A program made the position numbers and the translations under genes. The notes under the pieces are model-generated. The model did not search any database, was not told the DNA's origin, and saw only the letters and a program-made list of their open reading frames with translations. From Nocardiopsis dassonvillei_B (GTDB lineage: Bacteria; Actinomycetota; Actinomycetes; Streptosporangiales; Streptosporangiaceae): DNA of 64,000 nucleotides. Below are positions 8,553 to 16,335 of this stretch, piece after piece (position 1 is the stretch's first letter; each line of letters opens with the position of its first letter). The stretch lies in contig NZ_OZ186815.1 in assembly GCF_964273065.1 (NCBI RefSeq), positions 1-64,000 of the forward strand, given 5' to 3'.

Positions 8553-9122
8553 ATGAAGAGACGTCGTCTCCGTGCGCTGGCCCTCATCGTCTGGAGCCTT
8601 ATCCTCGCGGTGGTCGTCAACTCCTCACTGGTCGCCTCCACGCCTTATTCGGCCTGGGCTGGCCTGACTGAGTTTGTCCCGAAATTCACGGTGCAGACAG
8701 CTGTCCCCCAGGGGTGGGCGTTCTTCACTCGGGACCCTCAGGAGCCGAGGATCACTGCCTATGAGGAAACCGCCGGTGAGGGCTGGCGGCATGCGGACAC
8801 CGGTGGCAACGGCGCTGCCAGATGGCTTTTCGGTGCGAACAGGGAAGGACGACTGCAGTCCGTGGAGATGGGTGTCATCCTCGGGGAGATCGGTCATGAC
8901 TCCTGGGTCGATTGCTCCACTCCTGACCACTCGGAGTGTCTCGAGTCTGTGGCGGACCGTGCGTTCGGCCCTGTAGTGAATGAATCTGGACGTCCACAGC
9001 TGTGCGGTCGGATCGGGATCATCCGCCGGCAGATCATTCCATGGGCGTGGCAGGGCGGAGAAAAATCCCCGGAGATGCCCACCTCGGCTGTTGTGGTGGA
9101 GGTCCGATGCGAGCAAGCCTAA
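8553..9122 (+). CDS. sdpA: SdpA-family toxin maturation protein
   Basis: A 189-residue protein with one N-terminal membrane segment (ALIVWSLILAVVVNSSLVA) and an SdpA-like domain (VPQGWAFFTRDPQEP, ending SAVVVEVRCE). In the Bacillus system SdpA works with the membrane protein SdpB to process and export SdpC. It starts 5 bases after the toxin stop codon and overlaps the sdpB-like gene by 16 bases, which supports one transcript. Confidence 0.82.
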   Translation: MKRRRLRALALIVWSLILAVVVNSSLVASTPYSAWAGLTEFVPKFTVQTAVPQGWAFFTRDPQEPRITAYEETAGEGWRHADTGGNGAARWLFGANREGRLQSVEMGVILGEIGHDSWVDCSTPDHSECLESVADRAFGPVVNESGRPQLCGRIGIIRRQIIPWAWQGGEKSPEMPTSAVVVEVRCEQA

Positions 9123-10060
9123 GCACCTGGTACGAAGGTCTGTTCGTCCACGACCCGTGGACGAACGTCTATGCGCTGGCGCGTTCGCTGACCGCTGTCG
9201 CACTGCTCATCACGTTGTCGTTCAACTCGGCGGATACGCTCTTCGCACCCAACGAGGCCTGGGAATCTCCGAAATGTGACGGCTGGCTCCGATGGGGCGG
9301 ACTCTTCTGCGTCGTCCCCTCCCTGGAATGGGCCAAGGCCCTGGCCATCGTTGTTCTAATCCTCGTTGTGATCGGTTACCTCCCCCGATGGACGGCCCTG
9401 CCTCATGTATGGGTGGCTGTTAGCCTGCACAACTCCATGAGCATGACCGAGGGTGGCGATCAGATCGCTGCGATCATCGCCTTGCTCATCAGCCCCATCG
9501 CTCTCCTCGACTCACGGCGCTGGCACTGGACCTTCAAGGGTGATCCTGTGTCGATCAACCGATCTGGAGAGATCCGGCGGATGATCGCTAACACGACCGC
9601 CATCCTCATCCGGCTCCAGGTCTCGGTGATCTATCTCCATGCCGCGATCGGAAAGCTGGCAGTGGAGGAGTGGGTGAACGGGACAGCCGTCTACTACTGG
9701 ATCCACGATCCCCAGTTCGGCCCGAGCGGTCTGAGAGCCACTCTTGCTGAGGCCGTGGTATCGACGGGTTTGGGCGTTGTCCTTCTCACCTGGGGGACGC
9801 TGGTCCTGGAGTTGGCCTTGGCCTATGGCCTCGTGGCAAGTGGCCCCTTGCGTAAGGCGCTGTTCTGGGGAGGTGTCCTCTTCCATGCAGGAATTGCCCT
9901 AGCCCTAGGGCTGGTGACTTTCGGTATCACCATGAGCGGAGCTCTCCTCCTGTACCTCTGGCCCCGCGAAAGCGCTCCGGCTATCAACGTTCACGGATGC
10001 CTCCTCAGAAGGTTCAGTGAGAGGTTCGGTGGATATGATAAGAGTGATATGAAGGCTTAA
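9107..10060 (+). CDS. sdpB: SdpB-family (HTTM-like) integral membrane protein
   Basis: A 317-residue polytopic membrane protein with about seven hydrophobic segments. It has the SdpB/HTTM landmarks: an N-terminal LARSLTAVALLITL helix, the loop SLHNSMSMTEGGDQ, and RLQVSVIYLHAAIGKL, which resembles the vitamin-K-dependent carboxylase/HTTM fold. It is required with SdpA for SDP toxin maturation in Bacillus. The ATG at 9107 is chosen over an upstream in-frame start because MRASLSTWYEGLFVHDPW matches family N-termini. Confidence 0.85.
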   Translation: MRASLSTWYEGLFVHDPWTNVYALARSLTAVALLITLSFNSADTLFAPNEAWESPKCDGWLRWGGLFCVVPSLEWAKALAIVVLILVVIGYLPRWTALPHVWVAVSLHNSMSMTEGGDQIAAIIALLISPIALLDSRRWHWTFKGDPVSINRSGEIRRMIANTTAILIRLQVSVIYLHAAIGKLAVEEWVNGTAVYYWIHDPQFGPSGLRATLAEAVVSTGLGVVLLTWGTLVLELALAYGLVASGPLRKALFWGGVLFHAGIALALGLVTFGITMSGALLLYLWPRESAPAINVHGCLLRRFSERFGGYDKSDMKA

Positions 10061-10087
10061 GATGTAGGATTCAAAGTCGTCGGTAGG

Positions 10088-10480
10088 ATGGTGGTGGTAC
10101 CTGTGTCGGACTGGTTCACAGTAGGGATTTTCTTCGGTCTGATAAGCGCGTTCCTTGGCTGGACCTCGATCTATTCCGTGCGCGATGGTGTCAACATCGA
10201 CCGGAGTCCGGGCATAAGAATCCCGGTGACGCTCGCGTCGAGAGAAGCCTGGCTCGTCGCCCACAGGAAAGCGCAGCCCTACTTCTTCGGGTCCTGTCTG
10301 TTCATGTCGGTTGCCGGAGTGGCTTTCGTGGTTTGGGCTGCGGTTGTCGACGCTCCGGGCAGTGTGATTGTGCCCATGTTCGCTGTCCTGGCTGTGATGA
10401 CCATGGTCCTATTGGTCGGAGCGGTCCTAGGTGTACGTGATGTGCGCAGGTCACATGAGGTCTTCGGACACAAGGCCTGA
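10088..10480 (+). CDS. SdpI-family membrane protein (likely immunity), copy 1
   Basis: A 130-residue protein with three or four hydrophobic segments. Between the first two lies the SdpI-type motif GIRIPVTLASREAWLVAHRKA. In Bacillus SdpI gives immunity to SDP and also sequesters the repressor SdpR at the membrane. Located 27 bases after sdpB, so probably in the same operon. The start could also be the GTG 15 bases further in. Confidence 0.75.
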   Translation: MVVVPVSDWFTVGIFFGLISAFLGWTSIYSVRDGVNIDRSPGIRIPVTLASREAWLVAHRKAQPYFFGSCLFMSVAGVAFVVWAAVVDAPGSVIVPMFAVLAVMTMVLLVGAVLGVRDVRRSHEVFGHKA

Positions 10481-10693
10481 TTCCGAACATGAGTCTTCGG
10501 CGGCTCGGGGACCTGCTCTCCGGGCCGCTGCTCCATCCAGCGCACTCTGACCATGACAATCGTCATGGTCTAGCCGACTTTCCTGTCAGCAGAATTCACG
10601 TTGAGTGATGATGCGTATGTCGATACGATGCTCGTATCCCAGGATCAAATTTTGGGGTGACCATGACGCTCACTTGCGCCTTGAGAGGTCTCC

Positions 10694-11017
10694 GTGTCAG
10701 AGAACGATTTCTTCGCCGCTCTTTCTCACCCTCATCGAAGACTCATCATCCGAACACTGGGAACCTCGAAAGGGATGCCGGCAAGTCATCTTGCTGATGC
10801 CGTCGGCGTGTCGCGTCCCGGGCTTTCGTCCCACCTCAAAGTGCTGAAGTCGTCCAGGATCGTGCAAGGTGAAAGAAGGGGAAAGTCGATCGTCTACCGG
10901 CTCGACAGCGAGATGCTTAATTCTCACATAGCGCACATGCTCGAATTTTTGAATATTGGGGCTATAGATCATTTGTTTGCAGATTCTCCTGCAAGTATCG
11001 CTCCGCGACGGTCATGA
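10694..11017 (+). CDS. ArsR/SdpR-like winged-helix repressor
   Basis: A 107-residue ArsR-type protein: LSHPHRRLIIRTLGTSKGMPA, the recognition helix in VSRPGLSSHLKVLKSSRIVQ, and the wing GERRGKSIVYRLD. There are no obvious metal-binding cysteines, as in SdpR. The GTG start has GAGAGG upstream. It is followed closely by a second SdpI-like gene, reproducing the sdpRI order of Bacillus, where SdpR represses sdpRI until SdpI captures it. Confidence 0.8.
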   Translation: MSENDFFAALSHPHRRLIIRTLGTSKGMPASHLADAVGVSRPGLSSHLKVLKSSRIVQGERRGKSIVYRLDSEMLNSHIAHMLEFLNIGAIDHLFADSPASIAPRRS

Positions 11018-11036
11018 TGGGGAGAGGAGACGTGAA

Positions 11037-11471
11037 GTGGGCGCCGACGCGGTGATGTCGCATATCTGGGCAGATCAGCCATTGAGTGGTGGAACCCTGG
11101 CATGGGTGAGCACCATTCTTGTCGTGGTGGCACTCGTCCTCTTCGCCGTCGGAACGATGGGCCATGGCGGACGACTGCATCCGAACAGGGTCGTGGGTAT
11201 CCGCACCGCCTACACCGAGTCCAACCATGAGGCCTGGTATGACGTCCACGCGAAAGCAGCTCCCTGGCTGATCACCTCTGGGGCGATGCTCATCGTTGGA
11301 ACCGCGATGCTCAACCTGACCGACACTCCACGACTGCAGTTCCTTGCATTGATGGCTTCGATTGTTGTGGGAACAGTGGTCCTACTCATCGGCATCCGGG
11401 CAGCACACAGTGCGGCACGCAGAAGGAACGAGAACGACCAGAACGTCGGGGAGCAGGAGATGACGCCGTGA
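11037..11471 (+). CDS. SdpI-family membrane protein, copy 2
   Basis: About 144 residues with three hydrophobic helices and the family motif NRVVGIRTAYTESNHEAWYDVHAKA. The start is uncertain: GTG 11037 has AGGAGA upstream, and ATG 11055 is also possible. It lies directly after the SdpR-like gene and overlaps the DCC gene by 4 bases (GTGA). Two different SdpI-like proteins in one locus suggest a split between immunity and signalling, which is inference. Confidence 0.75.
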   Translation: MGADAVMSHIWADQPLSGGTLAWVSTILVVVALVLFAVGTMGHGGRLHPNRVVGIRTAYTESNHEAWYDVHAKAAPWLITSGAMLIVGTAMLNLTDTPRLQFLALMASIVVGTVVLLIGIRAAHSAARRRNENDQNVGEQEMTP

Positions 11472-11914
11472 GGATCGAGTATTCCCGTATCGAGGACGTT
11501 CCTGAGAGCGGGCTCTTCCTCTACGACCATGACTGTGGGTTCTGCCAGCGCGTTGTGACGTTCGCCCAGGAACGGTTGCGCACTCGCACCGCCTTCTCCG
11601 CCTGGCAACGGACCGACCTCTCCCGTTTCGGTCTCACCCCGACCCAAGCTGATGACCGTGCTTGGGTGGTGCTTCCCGATGGAGGTCTGCTCTCCGGGGG
11701 TGATGCCGTCGCGCATGTCCTTCTACACAGTCAATTGCCCGGCAGGCTCCTTGGAGGGGCCATGAGACTGCCGCTGCTGCGGGTGGCGAACCGTGCCGCT
11801 TACCGGTGGGTGGCTGCCCGCCGACATCGCCTGCCTGGTGGAACAACATCCTGCGCGCTCCCATCGGACCCCCTTCGAAAGCCGTTAGGGAAACTCGGTA
11901 CCATGCGTCCATGA
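11468..11914 (+). CDS. DCC-family thiol-disulfide oxidoreductase
   Basis: A 148-residue protein of the DCC1-like (DUF393) family. The characteristic N-terminal motif is LYDHDCGFCQRVVTFAQ with the Cys-x2-Cys pair, followed by the expected GDAVAHVLL segment. DCC proteins often neighbour HTTM/SdpB-like membrane proteins. Here a role in making or resolving the Cys146-Cys152 disulfide of the toxin is attractive but unproven. The start overlaps the SdpI-like stop, and its stop overlaps the kinase start (ATGA). Confidence 0.8.
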   Translation: MRIEYSRIEDVPESGLFLYDHDCGFCQRVVTFAQERLRTRTAFSAWQRTDLSRFGLTPTQADDRAWVVLPDGGLLSGGDAVAHVLLHSQLPGRLLGGAMRLPLLRVANRAAYRWVAARRHRLPGGTTSCALPSDPLRKPLGKLGTMRP

Positions 11915-13164
11915 CTCCCCTCTCGGAGCGTCTCGACCTACGTCGACTCGATTTCCGCGGTGATGCCGCCCCGGTTGGCCTCAGGTATCTTTTCTGGGCC
12001 ACAGTTGTGCTGATCATCATGGTCCGTACGATTCTTGCCCAAGCCGAGGGGCGCTTCGTCCCCATCGCCTGGCCCCACCCTGGGTGGGTCTTCGTACTTC
12101 TCCTCTCGGCACTGGCGCCCTTGTGCGTACTCTGGCCTTTGCTACCTTGGGAGTCCTCAGCTCGCCCGCGCGATCGGGCAGTCGCTGCAGCATTCCTGGC
12201 ATCGGCGGTCGTGTTGATGCCCGTCACCGACTTCGCGGCCTATCCCCTGGTAGCGCTCGCTATCGCTAATGCAACGTGTGTGTTCGGAATAGTTGGTGGC
12301 CTGATCCAATCCGCCCTGTTCTCTGCTGTCAACATCCTGTTCGGAGTGCTATACCCGGACCTTCCGGCGGCTTATGCACTGACCAATGGCGGCTTGCTGC
12401 TCCTCTACAGCTCGGCCGTGCTCTTTGTCATGACGTCCCTGATCGCCGCTGGCAAGCGGGCTCGGCACACCAGAGAACTCCTTGCAGAAATCGATGACGC
12501 CCATACACGCCTACGTGCTTATGCCTCCCGAGTCCGGGAAGCGGCGATCTCGGAGGAGCGCAGCCGCATGGCGCGCGAGATGCATGACAGCACAGGGCAC
12601 TACCTCACATCGATCCACCTCTGCTTGGTAAATGCGGAAAGCGCGGCGGCTGCTCTGCCCGCACAGGTACGAGAGGACCTACGTCAGGCTCGCCGTCTCA
12701 CCAAGGAAGCGCTAGACGACACCCGCCGCTGGGTGCGCGCCCTCAAACCCTTGGACCTGGCGCACCGTTCCAGCTCCGAAGCGATTCGGGCTCTCACTGA
12801 AGCGTTCGGCGAGCTGGGCATCACTACCACTTTCTCTACCACTGGGATCTGGCCTGAGGAGATGGACGAGGAACTGGAACTGGTCGCCTACCGCTTCGTT
12901 CAAGAGGCCCTTACAAACGCCTTGCGGCACGGAAAGGCTGAAAAAGTGAAGGTGGCCGTGCATGCCACGGGCGAGGACATCTCTCTTGCAGTGGCTGATA
13001 ACGGTCAAGGACGTGCCGAGGGAACAGCTGACGGGTTCGGGATCACCGGTTTGCGTGAACGTCTCGCAGATAAAGGTGGATCACTGACTGTTATCGACCG
13101 ACCCGAGGGTGGTTTCGAGCTGCGTGCCAGAATACCTTTGAATGCGGAAATTGTGGTGCCATGA
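11911..13164 (+). CDS. Sensor histidine kinase (HisKA_3 type)
   Basis: A 417-residue membrane kinase. There are about five hydrophobic segments in residues 20-180, a coil, then the HisKA_3 dimerisation box with the phosphorylated His in MAREMHDSTGHYLTSI. The HATPase region follows (ALTNALRHGKAEKVKV, VADNGQGRAEGTADGFGITGLRERL). Kinases of this class (DesK, LiaS, NarX) pair with LuxR-type regulators, as here. It overlaps both neighbours by 4 bases, so it is in the same transcript as the DCC and SdpI genes and probably senses toxin or membrane stress. Confidence 0.9.
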   Translation: MTPLSERLDLRRLDFRGDAAPVGLRYLFWATVVLIIMVRTILAQAEGRFVPIAWPHPGWVFVLLLSALAPLCVLWPLLPWESSARPRDRAVAAAFLASAVVLMPVTDFAAYPLVALAIANATCVFGIVGGLIQSALFSAVNILFGVLYPDLPAAYALTNGGLLLLYSSAVLFVMTSLIAAGKRARHTRELLAEIDDAHTRLRAYASRVREAAISEERSRMAREMHDSTGHYLTSIHLCLVNAESAAAALPAQVREDLRQARRLTKEALDDTRRWVRALKPLDLAHRSSSEAIRALTEAFGELGITTTFSTTGIWPEEMDEELELVAYRFVQEALTNALRHGKAEKVKVAVHATGEDISLAVADNGQGRAEGTADGFGITGLRERLADKGGSLTVIDRPEGGFELRARIPLNAEIVVP

Positions 13165-13832
13165 GCGGATTGAAAAAGGGGAACGTCCGGGTCATGGTCG
13201 TAGACGACCAGCCCCTCATGCGCCGCGGACTGGCTCGCTTGCTGGAATCCGAAGGCTTTGCTGTTGTTGGGGAGGCCAAGGACGGGATTGATGCCTTGGA
13301 TTTCCTTGCCACATGTGACCCCGATGCTCTTCCTGATGTAGCGCTCGTGGATGTCCGTATGCCAGGGATGGATGGTGTGACGTTGATTGAGCGGATGGCT
13401 GCGGACTTCCCTACCATATCTGCGATCGTCTTGACGACCTTTGACGAGGATGAGTACCTTTTCGCGGGACTGCGTGCCGGCGCTCGGGCCTATCTGCTCA
13501 AGGATGCCGAACCGGAAGAGGTTGCCTTGGCGGTTCGGCGCGTTTCAGCAGGAGGGAGTTTCTTGGTCGGCCCAGCGGCAGACCGTATGATCGCGTTGCT
13601 GCATGTTCGGGAGGTCGCTCCGGATTCTTTGTCTGTTGAAAGTATCAGAGATAGATTGTCCGGGAGAGAAGGAGAAGTGGCTTCTCTGATCGGACAAGGG
13701 GCTTCCAACCGTGAAATTGCGCGCAAGCTCGGACTCTCAGAGGGTACGGTGCGTAATCACGTCACCAGCATCCTTCACAAACTCGGCCTGCGTGATCGTA
13801 CGCAGCTCGCCTTGTGGATGGTAACTCGCTGA
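13161..13832 (+). CDS. NarL/LuxR-family response regulator
   Basis: A 223-residue regulator. The receiver domain has VMVVDDQPLMRRG, the phospho-acceptor Asp in VALVDVRMPGMDG, and the Lys in YLLKDAEPEEV. The C-terminal LuxR HTH is LSGREGEVASLIGQGASNREIARKL with a recognition helix in SEGTVRNHVTSILHKL. It is translationally coupled to the kinase and closes the Sdp-like operon. The promoter upstream of the toxin, including the 7755-7784 palindrome, is a reasonable target. Confidence 0.92.
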   Translation: MSGLKKGNVRVMVVDDQPLMRRGLARLLESEGFAVVGEAKDGIDALDFLATCDPDALPDVALVDVRMPGMDGVTLIERMAADFPTISAIVLTTFDEDEYLFAGLRAGARAYLLKDAEPEEVALAVRRVSAGGSFLVGPAADRMIALLHVREVAPDSLSVESIRDRLSGREGEVASLIGQGASNREIARKLGLSEGTVRNHVTSILHKLGLRDRTQLALWMVTR

Positions 13833-14106
13833 GTTGCGCAATCCTCTGTAATGCTGATTTTTGATCATGCGGTTGACGGCAATGACGAAGCTAGGACCAC
13901 CGAGTCGATGAACCACCGCAGCAGGTTGGTGCGTTTACGCACCAGACGCAGATGCGCGTTGATCACCCCGCTCTAACTCCTCTAGACTCCGGAACAGGCG
14001 GCTTCTGAGTACCCGTTTGACCTGAGTCGTTCGTGGCTGACGGTGCTGTGAGGTGACTGGTGAGTGTGCAAGCTCCCAGTAGGTTCGAATTCTGTGTTTA
14101 CTCGAT
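13833..14106. other. Noncoding stretch after the Sdp-like locus
   Basis: No protein-like frame and no clear terminator are visible. It probably contains debris from an earlier integration event. Confidence 0.35.
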
Positions 14107-14403
14107 GTGATTCTTCTGGGCGCGATCACCGGTCTCGTGGTGGTCGCCGCTTTCCGTGGCGAGGCCGTTGATCGACTCTGGCCAAGAACCGCTCTGTGGT
14201 GTTTTGCCCTCATCGAATATGTGAACTACTTCCATCTCCAGTTGTCGGTTGTCGACACGCGCAACGATCGGGAGCGCCTGAAGCGCCGCAAGGCGTTCCA
14301 TCGGTCACATCTGGCTCGGGACTTGGAACGTGGAGGGTTGGCCAGACTGTGGGTGGTTTTCTCTGGTTCCGGGAGTGGGAGCGTGCGTGGTCGGTACTGC
14401 TGA
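14107..14403 (+). CDS. Small hypothetical protein, possibly a remnant
   Basis: A 98-residue frame from GTG. It has a hydrophobic N-terminus (LGAITGLVVVAAF) and a natural-looking middle (LIEYVNYFHLQLSVVDTRNDR, then RRKAFHRSHLARDLERG). The end is Gly/Ser-rich and looks degenerate. I do not recognise the family. It may be the tail of a gene lost when the neighbouring element integrated. Confidence 0.35.
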   Translation: MILLGAITGLVVVAAFRGEAVDRLWPRTALWCFALIEYVNYFHLQLSVVDTRNDRERLKRRKAFHRSHLARDLERGGLARLWVVFSGSGSGSVRGRYC

Positions 14404-14798
14404 TCTTCGAAGATGTGGTTCACGGGAAGGGTGAAGGATTCGCCCCTGAGCGTTCACGGCCTGCCCCGACGCACCAGTTGATCGCGATGGCTGGTCCTAT
14501 TACGTCGATCCGTCTGGCTTGCTGGTGATATCTGATTACTGTGCGCGAACCCATCTTGGGTAAGGGGTACGGGTTGAAACGGCCGTGTGGGCCGGTGGGG
14601 CGGCAGCGTGGGTCTGGAGACCCCCGGCCCGCGCATCTGTGTCTGGGGCGGCCGTGGGGCGTTGGTGGGTGAACGCGGAGCGCCCCGGGCCGGGTCCGTA
14701 CGGTCACGGGAGGGCAAAGTGCTCCGGGAGGTCGACCCCTACCTGCACTGACCTTGTACTGGGGAGCACACCAGGAGCACACATGGCCCTGGAACGCG
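14404..14798. other. Noncoding left flank of the integrated element
   Basis: No real gene is visible. Near 14755-14785, GGGGAGCACACCAGGAGCAC closely resembles the sequence just after the integrase remnant at 40605-40630, so this looks like the 3' flank of another lost integrase gene. Confidence 0.4.
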
Positions 14799-14824
14799 GC
14801 GAGGACCTCTTGCGAGGTCCTCGC
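14799..14824. terminator. Perfect 10-bp inverted repeat beside the tRNA-derived site
   Basis: GCGAGGACCT (14799-14808), a 6-base loop, then AGGTCCTCGC (14815-14824). On the minus strand it lies just downstream of the tRNA 3' end, the usual place for a tRNA terminator. A second short pair, AACCCC/GGGGTT, follows at about 14826-14846. Confidence 0.5.
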
Positions 14825-14844
14825 GGAACCCCTGTGAACTGGGG

Positions 14845-14894
14845 TTTTGTGGCGCACCCGGCAGGATTCGAACCTGCGGCCATCGGATGAGAAG
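14845..14894 (-). repeat. tRNA-Arg(TCT) 3'-half: attachment-site repeat, copy 1
   Basis: Read on the minus strand this is the 3' half of a tRNA: anticodon-loop region CTTCTCATCCGA, T-arm GCAGGTTCGAATCCTGC, acceptor strand CGGGTGC and CCA. The loop in copy 2 reads CTTCTAA, giving anticodon TCT (Arg). No matching 5' half follows, so it is not a working tRNA. Copies at 24430, 27133 and 38466 share the sequence as far as GAAG and then diverge, as expected for an integrase core site in the anticodon loop. Confidence 0.8.
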
Positions 14895-15085
14895 TGCCCT
14901 GGTTGCGTAACGTCACGTGTCGCTACGTACCGTTTCATGCCACCCCATCCGATCCGGCCTGCCGCCCTGTGCCATGTCAGGCCGGGCGGTGTCGCCCCGG
15001 TCCAAAACCGCGGAGCACGAACAGAGCACGCACGGCCTGTCGGCGGCATCCGATGGCACCTCACGAGTGACGACCGCCGGGGCCA
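14895..15085. repeat. Direct repeat adjoining the attachment site
   Basis: This stretch (with GTGTCGCCCCGGTCCAAAAC, then GGAGCAC and a GGCGGC...GATGGCACCTC end) recurs with modest divergence at 24485-24655 and in a decayed form at 27185-27245. It is therefore element or chromosome-flank sequence duplicated with each integration. Confidence 0.65.
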
Positions 15086-15149
15086 AAGGTCCGTTCTATA
15101 CGTAAGACATGGTCCTGAAATTCATTGCCCGACCTCGGAGCGCTCGGTT

Positions 15150-15794
15150 TCAGGAGGCGAGGGGTATCCCCTCGGAACGCCACTCCAGGACTCCTTCGTC
15201 GGCCAGCGAGGCGTGACGACCGTGTCTGTGCAGCAGACGCACCGCTTCATAGGACAGGACGCAGTGGCGACCTCGGCAGTAGGCCACGACCTCGGTGTCG
15301 GCGGGAATCTCGTCCAGCCGGTCAGCCAGTTCCTCCAAGGGGATGGAGACCGCGCCTTCCAGGTGTCCGGCGGTGTACTCCGCCGCCGGGCGCACGTCCA
15401 GGACCAGGGCTCGGCCAGCCGCCGCATCGGCCAGCAGTTCTTCGCGGCCCACCAGGCGGATCTTCTCCTGTCCGAGGTAGGCGCGGCGAATGGCCTCGAC
15501 CTCGGCGCGGTGGTCGTCGGCCACTCCGCACAGCAGCGACAGCAACGCAGCCACGTCGTCGCCGGCCAGCCGGTAGAAGATCTTGGTCCCCTCGTTGCGG
15601 GCCGCCACGAGCCCGGCCTGGCGCAGCACCTGAAGTTGCGCCGAGGCGGTGGTGAGCTTCAGACCCACGGCCCGCGCCAGTTCCTGGACGGGGCGCTCGC
15701 CCTGGGCCAGCAGTTCGAGGATCTCCAGGCGCTTGCCGTGCGCCAGTGCCTTGCCCGTTCGGGCGATCGCCTCGTACATCTCGCTCTTGCTCAT
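15150..15794 (-). CDS. ArsR-family regulator fused to a rhodanese domain
   Basis: A 214-residue protein. It has an N-terminal ArsR winged helix (GKRLEILELLAQGERPVQEL, TTASAQLQVLRQAGLV, wing NEGTKIFYRL) and a C-terminal rhodanese domain (LVLDVRPAAEYTAGHLEGAV) with catalytic Cys in VVAYCRGRHC. Such fusions act as sensors of reactive sulfur or persulfides and repress sulfur-transfer genes. A candidate operator lies at 15811-15828 just before its start, with two more before the cysteine desulfurase and MBL-rhodanese genes, pointing to one small regulon with autoregulation. Confidence 0.9.
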   Translation of the reverse strand: MSKSEMYEAIARTGKALAHGKRLEILELLAQGERPVQELARAVGLKLTTASAQLQVLRQAGLVAARNEGTKIFYRLAGDDVAALLSLLCGVADDHRAEVEAIRRAYLGQEKIRLVGREELLADAAAGRALVLDVRPAAEYTAGHLEGAVSIPLEELADRLDEIPADTEVVAYCRGRHCVLSYEAVRLLHRHGRHASLADEGVLEWRSEGIPLAS

Positions 15795-15810
15795 GGCCCC
15801 TCACCTTGTG

Positions 15811-15828
15811 TTCCAAACATTCTTAGAA
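15811..15828. promoter_or_regulatory. Candidate ArsR-rhodanese operator 1
   Basis: TTCCAA, 6 bases, TTAGAA, lying 17 bases before the start of the ArsR-rhodanese gene. Its form and spacing match two other sites, at 16292 and 17564, so autoregulation is likely. Confidence 0.6.
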
Positions 15829-15919
15829 TACGGCTGCGAATCGTGCCCCCCACAAGCCGCGGCCCGTTCCAGGCCTTGCATGGGTGCGGGAAAGGGTGGT
15901 TGCCCGGTGTGAGTGGCCG

Positions 15920-16207
15920 TCAGCGGGTGATGCGCCACGGTGAGGTGATCTCCGTCTCGCGAGGGCTGGAAGCCACACGCAGTCCGTAGGCGGTACCGCC
16001 ATGGCCTTCCATGGGACCCAGGTAGACGTGGCCGGTGAGGTGGCACCAGGCAGGGAGGTCGATGGGTGCGGCAGGGTCTGAAGCGATGAGGTGCACTTCG
16101 GTTCCCGAGGGCAGTTCGCGCATGTGGGACCGCAGTTCGAGAAGAAGGTGCACACAGGACGTGTCCCCTCCGTTGATCACCACGGGATTTGTCGGTTGAA
16201 GGGACAC
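15920..16207 (-). CDS. TusA-family sulfur carrier protein
   Basis: A 95-residue protein from a GTG with AAAGGAGC upstream. It has the TusA-like fold pattern: VINGGDTSCVHLLLELRSHM with the sulfur-carrying Cys, then GTEVHLIASDPAAPIDLPAWC and the end TEITSPWRITR. TusA proteins accept persulfide sulfur from cysteine desulfurases or rhodaneses and pass it on. It diverges from the cysteine desulfurase gene, and the 16292 operator sits between them. Confidence 0.75.
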   Translation of the reverse strand: MSLQPTNPVVINGGDTSCVHLLLELRSHMRELPSGTEVHLIASDPAAPIDLPAWCHLTGHVYLGPMEGHGGTAYGLRVASSPRETEITSPWRITR

Positions 16208-16291
16208 CCCTGCTCCTTTCACTCCGCTTCCTGTGCCGAGGCCCGTGAGGCGCCGGGCTCGACACCCACCTGGTCCCGTATGAATACGATA

Positions 16292-16309
16292 ATCCAATGA
16301 ACTTTGGAT
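16292..16309. promoter_or_regulatory. Candidate ArsR-rhodanese operator 2
   Basis: ATCCAA, 6 bases, TTGGAT: an inverted repeat between the divergent TusA-like and cysteine desulfurase genes. It covers the ATG at 16297, which argues that the desulfurase really starts at GTG 16336. Confidence 0.6.
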
Positions 16310-16335
16310 CATTCCTTGGCGGAGCAGGGGGTGGC

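Noticed and set aside
14585..14890. A small protein ending in PAGFEPAAIG
   Set aside because: The ending is antisense tRNA sequence and the rest is Gly/Ala/Trp-rich noise, the classic false gene over a tRNA-derived site.
14845..14920. A complete tRNA gene
   Set aside because: Only the 3' half is present. The sequence that should form the 5' acceptor, D-arm and 5' anticodon stem does not pair with it. The same is true for the other three copies.
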